Notes: a model not told the origin generated them from the letters alone. 64,000 nt of DNA from Leptasterias polaris (GCA_037783415.1 JAZGTN010000051.1:124001-188000); one strand, 5' to 3'. Positions 51,570-63,654 are shown, counted from the first letter of the stretch. Translations and numbers: made by a program.

Positions 51570-53100
51570 AATTAGTATGGTATTTTGGGAACAATTACAT
51601 ACAGTAAAGTACATCTACTGTATTTTTGTAAGCTAATTTTGTGTGTGGTATTTTGGGAACAATTACATACAGTACATCTACTGTATTTTTGTCAGCTAAA
51701 ACGAGTATGGTATTTTGGGAACAATTACCTACAGTACATCTGTATTTTTGTCAGCTAAAACAAGTATGGTATTTTGGGAACAATTACGTACAGTACATCT
51801 ACTGTATTTTTGTCAGCTAAAACGAGTATGGTATTTTGGGAACAATTACAGTATATCTACTATATTTTTGTCAGCTAAAACGAGTATGGTATTTTGGGAA
51901 CAATTACATACAGTACATCTACTGTATTTTTGTCAGCTAAAACGAGTATGGTATTTTGGGAACAATTACCTACAGTACATCTACTGTCTTTTTGTCAGCT
52001 AAAACGAGTATGGTATTTTGGGAACAATTACCTACAGTACATCTACTGTCTTTTTGTCAGCTAAAACGAGTATGGTATTTTGGGAACAATTACCTACAGT
52101 ACATCTACTGTTTTGTCAGCTAAAACGAGTATGGTATTTTGGGAACAATTACATACAGTACATCTACTGTATTTTTGTCAGCTAAAACGAGTATGGTATT
52201 TTGGGAACAATTACCTACAGTACATCTACTGTCTTTTTGTCAGCTAAAACGAGTATGGTATTTTGGGAACAATTACCTACAGTACATCTACTGTCTTTTT
52301 GTCAGCTAAAACGAGTATGGTATTTTGGGAACAATTACCTACAGTACATCTACTGTTTTGTCAGCTAAAACGAGTATGGTATTTTGGGAACAATTACATA
52401 CAGTACATCTACTGTATTTTTGTCAGCTAAAACGAGTATGGTATTTTGGGAACAATTACCTACAGTACATCTACTGTCTTTTTGTCAGCTAAAACGAGTA
52501 TGGTATTTTGGGAACAATTACCTACAGTACATCTACTGTATTTTTGTCAGCTAAAACGAGTATGGTATTTTGGGAACAATTACCTACAGTACATCTACTG
52601 TCTTTTTGTCAGCTAAAACGAGTATGGTATTTTGGGAACAATTACCTACAGTACATCTACTGTTTTGTCAGCTAAAACGAGTATGGTATTTTGGGAACAA
52701 TTACATACAGTACATCTACTGTATTTTTGTCAGCTAAAACGAGTATGGTATTTTGGGAACAATTACCTACAGTACATCTACTGTCTTTTTGTCAGCTAAA
52801 ACGAGTATGGTATTTTGGGAACAATTACCTACAGTACATCTACTGTATTTTTGTCAGCTAAAACGAGTATGGTATTTTGGGAATAATTACCTACAGTATC
52901 TACTGTATTTTTGTAGGCTAAAACGAGTATGGTATTTTGGGAACAATTACCTACAGTACATGTACATCTACTGTATTTTTGTCAGCTAAAACGAGTATGG
53001 TATTTTGGGAATAATTACCTACAGTACATCTACTGTATTTTTGTAGGCTAAAACGAGTATGGTATTTTGGGAACAATTACATATAGTACATCTACTGTTT
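51570..53100 (+). repeat. 62-bp satellite array, about 25 units, with higher-order structure
   Basis: Unit GTATGGTATTTTGGGAACAA, TTACCTACAGTACATCTACT, GTATTTTTGTCAGCTAAAAC, GA. Unit variants differ at ATAC/CTAC and at GTATTTTT/GTCTTTTT/GTTTTG (a 58-bp short form). From 51901 the variants run A C C S A C C S A C B C S A C B. That is a four-unit repeat of about 244 bp, then a five-unit one, showing unequal exchange of blocks. The open frames through it are repeat artefacts. Confidence 0.92.
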
Positions 53101-53260
53101 CAATTTCGTTTATCTCTCGAAACTTATGATAAGAGACAGGAACTGTACCCTATAAACTGTTGGCCTTCCGCATCGGTCCATAAGCAACAAATCCAAATAG
53201 AAGACAAAATAAAATGAGTGTCACCATTTTGATATAGTATTTGTACAACTTCAACTACAG

Positions 53261-53341
53261 GAACATGCGTCCACGGCTGCTGATGAAGCACCAACTGAAT
53301 ACAGTCCCCCCCGCAAACAAAGAAAAAAGAGTCAATCTAAA
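53261..53341 (+). CDS. Unrecognised gene, short basic exon A
   Basis: 81 nt, acceptor CAACTACAG, donor GTAAGT, phase 0. The intron before it (GTGTCACCATTTTGATATAG) is repeated before exon B. Confidence 0.5.
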
Positions 53342-54847
53342 GTAAGTGACCTTAAAGCATTGTATAAAAGGAAAGGCTCTGCTACTTTTACTCAATGATC
53401 TGTGCTGTTTTTGTGGTAATCCTGAAAAGTTGAGCAAGGTTAAAGGGTTATTGTCATTTTAATTTCACATCACAAATTCTTCATATATTCCATGGTTTTA
53501 ATCTCTGAAAAGATGATAATAGACTGTAAGTGTGTAAAGAAGCTGAACATTCACATCCTTTTTGTCTGGCAACTAAAAACCTGTTATCTCCATGTAATTT
53601 CTTTTCCCAAAACTGGATCATGCACAAACAATTAGTACTGCTGACTGCCCCAGGCAAATTAACTGCTCATACATTAGGTTTAATGACCCAAGTAATTCAA
53701 TGTAAACACACTCTCTCTATGAAAAGAAGGTATGCTTTCAGAGTTTTTGTGGCCAAATTCTTTAATGGAGCTTTCCTATAATGACAGCCTGCAAACTGTT
53801 GGCATTCTGCATTGGGCTGCATTGGGATCTAAGTCAAAATAAAATGAGTGTCTGCAATTTGATATAGTATTTGTTCATCTTTTATTTTAGGAACATGACA
53901 GATCGACCTTAACAACAACAGCCTCAAAGAGATCCTCAAAAGAGGTATGTGTTCAACTCATATATTACCATATTATTGAATTTTGGGTCATCCAACATTT
54001 CAATGCATTTTTTAATTGAGCAAAAAATAGTAGAGGTAAAATTCATTTGAACCTGATTTCTTTTCTTCCGCTGTAATTTTAGAATTTTCTCTCTTGATGT
54101 TCAAGGGCTAATTTGCGATCAACTAAACTTTTACTTCTAGGAATAATATCAAAAGCACCTAGCAAAAGAAATACTTTGGTATGTGTTGGGCTCTTTGCTT
54201 TGCATTTTGTTATGTGTGTACCAGCTACCTTGAATTGATACATGCACGTCATATGGATTTGCCTGCAGCACCATCTTACCAAAATATCAAAGACAGTATA
54301 CACAAAGGAAACTGTTGGTTTGTTACTTCATAGATCTAGTCATTATATCACGTGTTAAAACTCCCACTAAATGACCAGGCTTCAACCGACATCAATGCAT
54401 AAACTCTCCGAGTTCTCTATTTATGACACTGACTGGCATCATAATTGTTTTCTATTTGTTTGTTCTTGAAATATATATGACAGGAAGGGGTTAAATTTTG
54501 TGCCAACATTCTGGTACCATAATTGAAATTTATTTATTTATGATTTTTTTAAACAGAGAGGCGTACATGTCGGAGGACTCGTGGCAATACACTTGACTCA
54601 GGAAACGGGGAGACCGTTCATTGGTATCGTTCGAAATATGACAGTCCCTATAACAATTCAGTGGATGGAGGGGAGTTACGAAAGTTCCTGGCGTCCATCT
54701 ATTTGTGACAATGGTGAACCACATTTAGATTATGTTAATATTGAGTCAGTGCTTCTTGTGGATTTTAAACTAAATAGCAAAAACAAATTAAGAAAAGAAA
54801 CAAAAAAACAACTACGGCAAGTGTATAGAGAAATCGATGAATTTTAA
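53261..54847 (+). CDS. Unrecognised spliced gene, 3' part (three phase-0 exons)
   Basis: Exons 53261-53341, 53891-53944 and 54557-54847 join in phase 0 into 141 codons plus TAA. The first two are short and basic: EHASTAADEAPTEYSPP then RKQRKKSQSK, and EHDRSTLTTTASKRSSKE. The last is a globular piece of 96 residues (VGGLVAIHLTQETGRPFIGI, VRNMTVPITIQWMEGSY, WRPSICDNGE) with a charged end. Its G-(L/F)-V-A plus I-G-I-V plus W-x-x-G-S-Y pattern resembles a small beta-barrel reader such as Tudor/BAH-like folds, but I cannot name a family. Exons 1 and 2 are duplicates, flanking introns included. Upstream exons are unknown; the satellite lies directly before. It could also be part of a domesticated transposon. 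Confidence 0.5.
53891..53944 (+). CDS. Unrecognised gene, short basic exon B (duplicate of A)
   Basis: 54 nt, acceptor TTTATTTTAG, donor GTATGT, phase 0. It starts GAACATG like exon A. Confidence 0.48.
54557..54847 (+). CDS. Unrecognised gene, terminal exon
   Basis: 291 nt, acceptor TTTTTTTAAACAG, open from the acceptor to TAA at 54845-54847. It encodes RGVHVGGLVAIHL to YREIDEF. Confidence 0.55.
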   Translation, partial: RGVHVGGLVAIHLTQETGRPFIGIVRNMTVPITIQWMEGSYESSWRPSICDNGEPHLDYVNIESVLLVDFKLNSKNKLRKETKKQLRQVYREIDEF

Positions 54848-55713
54848 TCTTTTTGCTCTGAACCTTTTTTCTTTTTATACTCGGAGGTGAGATTGAAAGT
54901 TATTTATTTTCAAGGTATTGTACATGGTTGGTAAGGACAAAAAACAGTGTTGTTTAAGTCTGAAAGCTTACTGATTACAAATATCATACTAGAACATTTA
55001 AGTGTAAACTACTTCCCTCCAAAATGAAAACTGTGTCTGAAAACCTTGAACAAATCCTAAGAAACAGAAAACAACAGCAGCTGATTTTGGTTGTGAAAAC
55101 CAAAATTAAGAAAAATGTGGTTATTTGCCTGGTGTTTTACTATTTTCTCATGACATATTGAATGGATTATGCCCAAATTTTCATCATGTCTATGGTGGAT
55201 AACACAAAACATAAACACTAATAATACTGTGACCATTTTTTCAGCTCTATCAAGCCTGTATAATACCTTAAAACAACTCAGTGATTACAGAATCTTGTTA
55301 ACGATTTATCAGATCTGTTATTGACTAACTGACAATATTTATTTATTTACAAAAATATGAGAAATGGTGGTCATTATGGGAAAGCTCCATTAAAGAAAGA
55401 AGCTGAAAAAACACATTGTTTTAGTCTGGCAACTAAAACCTGTTATCTCCATGTATTTCTTTTCCAAATAGTGGAGTTAATTGGAACAGGCACAAACCAG
55501 TAGTGCTTCTGATCATTTTCTGTAATAAAGTCAAGGTTGGGCAGCTGGATGAAGGTCTGTGATGGAACAGAATTAGAAGAAATTATTTCTTACATTTTGA
55601 TGAATAATCATGTTTGCCCCAACAAAAATCAATGAGTAAAATTGGGCTGTGATGACAGCTTGACTTCAAATATAAAGCTTTTGATGAGCTACAACATAAA
55701 TGCATTGTATACT
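54848..55713. other. 3' flank of the unrecognised gene; no gene seen
   Basis: Near 55390-55460 there is a partial match to about 53540-53600 (CTGTTATCTCCATGTA), another worn duplicate. No coding feature. Confidence 0.4.
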
Positions 55714-56067
55714 CAGTGGCGTAACTATTAAAAGGGGCAATGGAGGGGGGGGGGGGGGGGAATGTAGAGTTTTGATATGATAATTTTGATGTTTTTAAAT
55801 CTATATTTTTTTACACTAATGCCAGATAACAATAGATTATTGAATGACAATTACTTTATAACCAAAAACGCCAAAAGGAAGTTTTTAAACTAATTTGTAT
55901 TCTTATTTTATATCTTGTTTTTTGTGATATTTTGCTTGTTTTGTTCTTATGCCTGAATAAAGTATTCTTATTATTATTATTATTAAGAAAAGGGCCAAAA
56001 GGAAGTTTTTTAAGAAAAGGGCCAATGGAAACTTGGCCAGAAAATGTTGCCCTAGTTTACGGCGCTG
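55714..56067. mobile_element. Possible hAT-type MITE, ends CAGTGGCGTAACTA
   Basis: The left end CAGTGGCGTAACTATTAA with a G run behind it matches the hAT element at 11250-12790. The right end TAGTTTACGGCGCTGG is a worn complement. No target duplication seen. A LINE 3' end sits inside. Confidence 0.45.
55893..55985 (+). mobile_element. Extremely truncated LINE 3' end
   Basis: About 93 bp ending ATGCCTGAATAAAGTATTCT plus (TTA)n. This is the same 3' UTR as the LINE at 46482-49370 (its minus strand ends TATGCCTGAATAAAGTATTA). It is a dead-on-arrival copy, with no coding left. Confidence 0.82.
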
Positions 56068-56070
56068 GTG

Positions 56071-57640
56071 AATGTCAGTTTGGCGTATCCCAACACATTC
56101 ATAAAATAACAAATCTGTGCAAAACTTGAGCTGAATTGAAGTTGCAATAATTAGTTAATGTCAGAAACCAACACCCTTGTTGCATCTAGATTTGTGTGCT
56201 TTTAATGTCTGAGAATGCCTTAGATTTTTCTCAAATTCCAATTTTGGGTAAAAAATTACCTCTTTTACTTCGAAGAGTGTCATTTTTAACAATGTTTTTA
56301 TAATGTCTACAAGTACGGTTTTATGTTAATTCTTGGAAGAATTACAAAGGTACACCCTCCATTAATAGCACATCATTGTTTTTATCAGATTGTTCAAGAG
56401 ATGATATTTTTTGTCCAAGTTTTAATTATTTCAAATAATTTGTTTTATCTTAAACTTGTCTCTGTCTCTAGATGCAATCGGTTTAACATGTGATACCCAC
56501 GATCAATGTTTTCTGGACTACTGTTGTACTTAAATTAATATGATCCACTGGTTTTAAGTATTTTTTTAAAAGTTCAGGACGAAAACCTGAACAGTCCAAA
56601 GAAATAAACATGCAATGATTGTGGGCATCACTATGTTGTTTTAGGGGCAGGGGATCACCAACGTAGACACATTGAATGTCTCAGTGATCTGATTTTGGAA
56701 TAAGTACGTACAGTAAATAATATGTTCTTTAATTTTAAATATTACAAAATGTTTACATTAGCATGAACCCGTTTCATCTTCACAATTTGATGTACCGTAA
56801 AACTAGGTAACACAAAACGAATAAATAATAACTTGTAAATGCTTGATATGAAATGACTTTCTCCTCGTGTGCAATTATTTTACCCGAAAGGAACATTTTG
56901 TACAGCAACTGTTTATTTAATATTGATCTAAAAGTTAATTTTAGATATTAAAACTATGTGAAATAGAATAACAAAACACTTGAACAAAACACAAATCAAA
57001 GATCTTAAATGTTATGTACTGCACATACTGCATGAACAGCTTTCTTATGATTTGTAAAATCAAATCAATTTTGAAAAATAACAGATTAAGATTACCTGGC
57101 TGAAATTTACCGACACTATAAAGTGACCCTTTTTAAAATTATTAATTAGCTCATGAATACTTTGATGAAACAAAACTCTTTATTTGGGCCTAAAAATTCA
57201 ATATTAACTGTAGATGGGGATGGCAGCATCCAAAAGAACAACCTACTTTAATTTATAAGAAAAACAAACATTTCTTTGATTGTTTAAGCATTACAGATCC
57301 TAGAAGGCATTGCGATTGTTACGATATTATATTGCCCCCCCCCCCCCCCCTACCTATTTGAAATATGGGGTCTAATTCAAAAGATCACCTTTCACTTGTA
57401 CCACCACCATCTTTGCCATATTTACTACAGGTTCATCATAATAAACAACTCGGAAAATAGGGGAAAATGAAACGACGTATAGGCCCATGGGCAAAAGGGC
57501 AAAAAATCCTCTAGAAATAGGAGCGTGCTACATCAGCCCATGATCAGCCCCTGTGGAGGGGAAGATCTATATACATCAAAATGTAGAGAATGTTGTCCTC
57601 TTCAAGTCTAGTTAAAACATCGTCCTGCTCCTGAAAATAT
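56071..57640. other. No gene seen
   Basis: AT-rich. A C run at about 57336-57350. The segment 56675-56750 (CAGTGATCTGATTTTGGAAT) is one of several dispersed copies also near 51410, 58550 and 60105. Confidence 0.4.
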
Positions 57641-57683
57641 TGGTTCACGAGCAAGAAATCCAAGAAGGCGGCCATAATCAAAG

Positions 57684-58047
57684 ATGGCGGCTTTAGAAAC
57701 AAACAAATATAATAACAACTGGAAGGATTTCACAAGAACAAGGAATGTCCGATTTACAAAATGTTTTGTTTTTCCTAAGCGACATACTTTGTATACAAGA
57801 ATTCGATGCGTTGAAAACTGTACTGGTGGTACTACATACTACGCTTAAGCTCTGTTCCCTCGATACGTTGGTTTATTGTGTTTTTACCAAAGATCGTATA
57901 GCGCCTACGGCGCTATACGATCTTTGGTTTTTACTGCTGGAGATATTTTTACGCATTGAACTATGTGACCCGGAAAAAACTTTCAGACAATGCATGCAAC
58001 ACACGAGTCTCCAACACACAGCTGAGGAGAGATTAGTCTACTTTTGA
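57684..58047 (+). other. Two overlapping short ORFs, doubtful
   Basis: An ATG in AAGATGGCGGC at 57684 opens 54 codons (MAALETNKYNNNWKDF...). An ATG at 57745 in another frame opens 100 codons ending TAA-free to TGA at 58045-58047 (MSDLQNVLFFLSDILC...). The second reads through a perfect hairpin. The ATGGCGGC context resembles a first exon, but no domain, donor or partner exon is recognised. Confidence 0.22.
57886..57928. repeat. Perfect 20-bp hairpin, 3-nt loop
   Basis: ACCAAAGATCGTATAGCGCC, then TAC... read as loop, then the exact reverse complement. No run of T follows that would suggest a terminator role. Confidence 0.85.
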
Positions 58048-58339
58048 CGTCTCGCATTATTTTTCCAAATTGCTATGGTTTGTAAACTGTCATGATAATC
58101 TTGGAGATACAAAAAGAACAAGTTTCAATGGCCAAAGGGTGGCAACACTCCACAATGAATCACTATAGTATCACTATCACAGGTAAAGTAAAGAACCCCC
58201 ACCCCCCGCCCAAAATATCGTCCCCGGTCCATCGATCCAACCCACGGTTCCAATAAAATAGAGGTTCAACGCGTGCGGTCAACGAGCCCAAATTTCGGAC
58301 ATGCATTTTTGGGGGTTAGATTTTTTTGGATTATTTTGT

Positions 58340-59060
58340 ATAGCCTTATACATATAATAGGTGTTTTTGTCGGCCAGTTTGAGTTTTTGGATCTTTGGAA
58401 CACTTACATGGACAGTCATTAGGTTTTCGTCGGCCAATTTGAGTTTGACTTTGAGTTTTTGGTAGTTTGGGAACACCTCGGTCGTGTTTTTTGTGAGCCA
58501 AATTGAGTCTGGTATTTTGGGAACAATCAATTTCATGTACATGGTCTGAGTGCTCTGTGATCTGAATTTAATGATATGTTTTTCCATTTCAAATAAAAAA
58601 CAGGAGGGAAACAAAAGTGGAGTGTTTGTTTGGGTTTTTATTTTCCTTTATTTCATTATTAAAGGTCTCTGTTGGTGCATGGAATCCTATACAAAACATA
58701 GGTATTTCTGTCAGCCAGTTTGAATTGTTGGTTCTTTTGGAACACTACACAGGCCTTGCTCTATGCACAGTCATTGGGTATTTCTGTCAGCCAGTTTGAA
58801 TTGTTGGTTCTTTTGGAACACTTACACATTGGGTATTTCTGTCAGCCAGTTTGAATTGTTGGTTCTTTTGGAACACTACGCAGTCCTTGCTCTATGCACA
58901 GTCATTGGGTATTTCTGTCAGCCAGTTTGAATTGTTGGTTCTTTTGGAACACTTGCACAGTCATTGGGTATTTCTGTCGGCCAATTTGAATTTTTGGGGT
59001 ATCTTGGGATCACATGGACATTACGTATTTTGTGAGCCAATTTGAGTCGGGTATTTTGGG
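58340..59060 (+). repeat. Second array related to the 51.6-53.1 kb satellite
   Basis: Units GGTATTTCTGTCAGCCAGTT, TGAATTGTTGGTTCTTTTGG, AACACT at 58701, 58777, 58832, 58908 and 58967, with alternating periods of about 76 and 55-59 bp. The leading sequence (GTTTGGGTTTTTAT, TTGGTGCAT) is also before the first array, so the two loci are duplicates that expanded separately. Confidence 0.8.
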
Positions 59061-60183
59061 AACAATTTCATGTATCCCCCCCTGTCCGGTTTTCGATGTA
59101 GTATGCCTTTTTCTTTGAATTGAAAAAAAATATATCAATATTCCATAATCAACTGGATGCCCTAATTACCTTCCTTTGTTTATAAGAAATATGCAAACAT
59201 AGGCCTATATTAAAACGTGATGGACATTGAAACTTTCACACCACACATCGATCTTCGATGACTTCAATAGCGTCCCATTTGTTTTGAGTTTGACCTGTTT
59301 TCGATGCAAATTAACAAGAAAGTATGGTGTCCAGGTGAAGCCATACGTAGAAGAAACATCTGCAGTGACTACAAGTGTTCTGTGAGACTTAATTTTTGTG
59401 TATGACTCTATAGCCAGCAGTTTTCTTCATTTTATTCCACATATTTTTTATTTAGTTTTACAAATAAACATGGTATTTTTCAAAAACTCTTTAAAAAAAA
59501 TAATAATAATAAATAAATAATAATTATTGGCTTTCAAATCTTATTTTTATTTAGTTTTGTGTGTTTTTATGTTTCTTAACATTTATAATAAAGCATATAA
59601 ATAAACAGTGATAATCGAATCACAAAGCTACAAAAATGATAGTGTTACAAAAAAAGATTTTCCAGACTATTAGAAAATGATGTAAGGCACATGGCTTCTT
59701 TAAGCCTCAGTATTTTTCCCCCAGAATGCTCAGCAGAATGTTCAGTCACATGATTTGATCATCGTAAATTGTGAATTGAAAAAGTGTTTGATTTGTTTGA
59801 AATCCCCAACTTTTTCGTTGGGGATTTTTTTTATTATGGCCCTGACAGTATGACATATTTTTGTACCTTGCAGAAATGCCTAAAATACCACAACTTTTTG
59901 CATTTACAAGTGCAACTAACCAGTGGAGCCTTACATGTTTCTAAGTTTTGGTCAAATGAGAGGAGACTCTTTGCTTGGCAAGTCAAACCACAAAAATTGT
60001 ATCTAGGGACTGTTTACATCGCGCGCAGAGAGGTAAAGATTTGCCTCGATTTCAGGGACGCCCTGAATACAGGGCGTCCTACGATACATAAAAACACATG
60101 TTTTAGTGCTCTGTGATCTGAATTTGGAATGGCCTAGTCAGATGATATGTTTTCCATGTCAAAGAAAAAAAAGGAGGAAATTT
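59061..60183. other. No confident gene; small hairpins
   Basis: An open frame of 110 codons at 59784-60116 has no recognisable domain. It spans a hairpin AATCCCCAAC/GTTGGGGATT (59801-59827) and another at 60056-60079 (GGACGCCCTG, loop AATA, CAGGGCGTCC). Confidence 0.4.
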
Positions 60184-62010
60184 GAACAACCATTCCATAC
60201 AAGTATAGGACCAACGTGAAGTTTATGTGGGTAACAGATACATACCCTGGCAACTCCCCTATTTTGGACGGGTCTCTACTAAACACCTTATTTTTTTTTA
60301 CAACAAGTTATAATAGTTCCTTCTTGCGCTCGCAGTTTCCAAACTCATTTGCCCAAATTTGAGTCTCCCTCAAACCTATCCTGCCCTGGAGGGTGGCATG
60401 GCTGTACATGTATGTACATGAAGTTATAGTGACACGGTGGTCCATGTAGAACAGTTTGGGGTAATCTAGTTCTAAGGACAGATGTTTGAAATTTAAAACC
60501 CCAAAAAGGCAGTTTTGCTACCTTAAGTGGCCTCAATTCTCCCAAAAGAATATTTTTGGTAAGTCATCTCGCACCAAATTGGTTGGATAAAAATGCCTGA
60601 CCCTATCACTGATGTAAGCCCTATTGTTAATTGGCACTGGTTTGGCTGAATGGATCACTATGTGGCAGTTTGATACAGAAGACTGGCTCCATATGAAAAC
60701 TAATCTTTTGGTTGTTATGTATCACTTTAATGCAGCACATGGATGGACCACAATAAGCATTGGGAGTAATAAAAGGATAAACATTTACTTTATAATCCCT
60801 TTTATTGGTTTGATGTGGTGGCAATGTTTGTTAACTCCTTTCTTGACTGGAAAATAAGCCAGCAGGCTCCAGGCTGGCCGAACCCTTTATTTCTTCAAAG
60901 CATCAAAGATGTACCACTTTAATTAGTGCTATGATTTTTATTGCATTAGGATTATAGTTTCACATATTGATCAATTAGAGCTTGTAACTTCAGTTTATAA
61001 TCTTCTAACAGCCTCCCGAATTTGTAAATGCTGATAGACATAGTGCTTCTTTTTTAATTATTGATTATTTTGAACAACCATGCACTCGCATAGACCAATA
61101 TGAAGTTACTTAATACATACCCTGGCAACTCCCCTATTTTGGTCATGTCTCTACTAAATACATGGTTTTGTTTAACAAAAGCTTTAGATAGTTTCTTCTT
61201 GCGCTCTGAGTTTCCCAACTATTTTGCCCAAATTTGAGAGGGGATTTTCCCTCAAACCCCTGACTCTGTGGAGGGGGTGGCATGGCTGTACGTATACATG
61301 AAGTTACATGATGGTCCATATAGAACAATCAGTAAGGGGATAAGGATAGATGTTTGAATTTTTAAATCATAAAGGCAGTTCTGCTAGCAATATATGTGGT
61401 CTCATCCTCCCAAGTTTGATATTGTTTACACACCCATGTAGCACAATCAATAAGGGGTAATAAAATTGTAATTGTTAATCCCTTTCATTAAAGTTGCTGA
61501 AAGGTTTCGAAGTTGTAAACTCTTTAGAAAACTACTAGCAGACTCTTAACTGACTGACAAAACCTGTTTTCCCAAGAAGACTTGCGATGATGGTTGTCAC
61601 TGTATGTTTTTCTTCCATTCTCTATAATTATGTTATCCCTTCTTCTGAGTGGACTGGCACTCAAACTGTACCTATCAGAACCTTTCCTTTCCTCTTTTCT
61701 TATTTCCATTTTGTTTTATTCAGTCTACTACTGCACATGTTGCTAACATGACGATCCATTGATCTATCACTTTAATGTGGACCACAATAAGCATTGGGAG
61801 TAATAAAAGGATAAACATTTTCTTTATAATCCCTTTTATTGGTTTGATGTGGTGGCAATGTTTGTTAACTCCTCTCTTAGCTGGAAAATAAGCCAGCAGG
61901 CTCCAAGCTGGCTGAACCCTTTATTTCATCAAAGCATCAGAGATGTACCACTTAGTGCTATGATTTTTATTGCTTTAGGATTAATCGACCAATCAGAGCA
62001 ATTGTAACTT
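60184..62010. repeat. Tandem segmental duplication of about 0.9 kb
   Basis: 60184-about 61060 and 61070-about 62010 align in order: TTGAACAACCAT; ACATACCCTGGCAACTCCCC; CTTCTTGCGCTC; CCACAATAAGCATTGGGAGT; GGTTTGATGTGGTGGCAATG; AATAAGCCAGCAGGCTCCA. The copies have diverged by indels. Confidence 0.85.
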
Positions 62011-62105
62011 CGGTTTAATCTTCTATTTGACCACCACATTGCTTTAGGATTAATTAATCGACCAATCAGAGCTTGTAACTTCGGTTTAATTTTCTATTTC
62101 ACCAC
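61976..62105. repeat. Short tandem duplication of about 65 bp
   Basis: TTTAGGATTAATCGACCAAT, CAGAGC...TTGTAACTTCGGTTTAAT, TTCTATTT, ACCACCAC twice in a row. Confidence 0.8.
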
Positions 62106-62796
62106 CACTACTTAACTCTAGCAGGCTTGCTTTTCTAATTCATTGTGATCTGAATTTCTCACAGAGTGTGCATCTCATGAGCTTCCGTACTTCCGATCTT
62201 ACCTGTGCTTCTTAACTTTCAAGTGACTTTGAAAAGATTCAATTAACTATGGTAAGTTCAGATTATTATTTTTTTTTTCTCAGTTATATTGATATGATTT
62301 TTGGAATTTGACACTTGACCTTAGATTACCATACACCTGAAAATTTATGAATGATCTCCTGATATATCGGTCAAAATTTGACACTAAAATTACCAAATCC
62401 ATGGAAAGTAAAGTATTTTATAATTTGCTTTTTTAACAAAATTTACTCCCCAAACCTATGAGTCCCACAGCATTGTCTCGCTAACATGATGCACAAGCTC
62501 CTTCTTTTTAATTAGAAAACTACTATTTTTTTAATACAAACAAAACATGTACATGTACATGTAATGATGTATGCAATTTCACTTTCAAACTCAAAAACAT
62601 TTGTGCTGTACAGGATTGTTAAAAGCGATTGTTTAAAATGATTTGTTGAACCAAAAATACTTTCAATTTGTAAATTTCCTGGTTTGGTAATGTGTGTGCC
62701 AGAAAAAGTGAGACTTTTTTATGGAGTTGTACTGACTTAAGCTTTTAACTTCATGTCTTCACAATGAGCTTGCCGTTTCAATTAAATGATATAAAA
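62106..62796. other. No gene seen
   Basis: AT-rich sequence with an ACATGT repeat near 62547-62563. Nothing else. Confidence 0.4.
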
Positions 62797-63100
62797 GGGA
62801 GGGTACACCTTTTGGTATCTACTCCAAAAAATAATGACCTTACAAACTTAATTGGCAAAGAGCTGTTGATATAAAACACTATTAGGAACGACAACCTTTG
62901 AAGTATTGTAGTTTTAGAGAAAGATGTTACAGATGTTATTTTTCACAAATAAATCTAAATCTGAGAAAGGCTCAGGCATCTAAAAGCTCACAATTTTATC
63001 CAATGAGGGTGTTTTTTTATTTTTTTTATTACATTCTTGATTTTATGATGACCAATTGAACACAACATTTCTGGTTGTTCTAAGAAATAAACATTGACCC
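62797..63100. mobile_element. Degraded relative of the 12146-12521 TTAA MITE
   Basis: Shares GTACACCTTTTGGTATCTAC, AGAGCTGTTGAT...ATAAAACA, ACTATTAGGAACGACAACCT, CTGAAGTA-like and GAGGGTGTTTTTT with that MITE in the same order. The right terminal repeat is not clear. Confidence 0.65.
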
Positions 63101-63654
63101 CCACGACCTACGTAGTACTACCCTCAACCCCCCCTTGACTTATAAAATGCACCAACCATCTCGCAACAGACCTTTCTATTGCGGTCACACTTAAATCCGA
63201 CAACTGACGGCAACTGTGCCGACAACACATTTTAAATGCACTTTCAGTCAATGTTTAAACAAAAATAAACCGTTAAATATGTGTAAGATTCATGTATCCA
63301 AATCACCTTCAATCTGTTGAAAAAGATTTGTTGACAGCAGTTGTCGTCAGGCCCTGGCAGATTTTATGTAAAAACAATTTAATCTGAAACCTTAAAAACT
63401 ATATTGAAAAACTAAAAACATGTTAATGTTTAATATTAACAACATGTCTTTTCAGTGTTTTGAAGTACACGATGTATGACAGATTGTTTTTTTTTATGCA
63501 TATTTTATACTATACAGTAGTATAGTGAATAGTAAATATTACAGCTTTCCTAACTACTCATGAAAACTTCACAATGTACTGTACACAAGTTCATGTGCAT
63601 CAGAACATTGAGATTGCTAACCTGGAAGCCAGTACTGGACACCAGTACTGGACA

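Noticed and set aside
51715..52989. Open frames of 78-95 codons with repeated VFWEQL/FLSAKTS peptides
   Set aside because: They are read-throughs of the 62-bp satellite. Unit length is not a multiple of three and the frame changes between units.
54145..54182. A third copy of the short exon (GAATAATATC... before GTATGT)
   Set aside because: 38 nt, not a multiple of three, and phase 0 gives a stop at the second codon.
59801..59836. Terminator-like stem (AATCCCCAAC/GTTGGGGATT) followed by T run
   Set aside because: It looks like a bacterial intrinsic terminator, but this is animal DNA with spliced genes, so no such function is expected.
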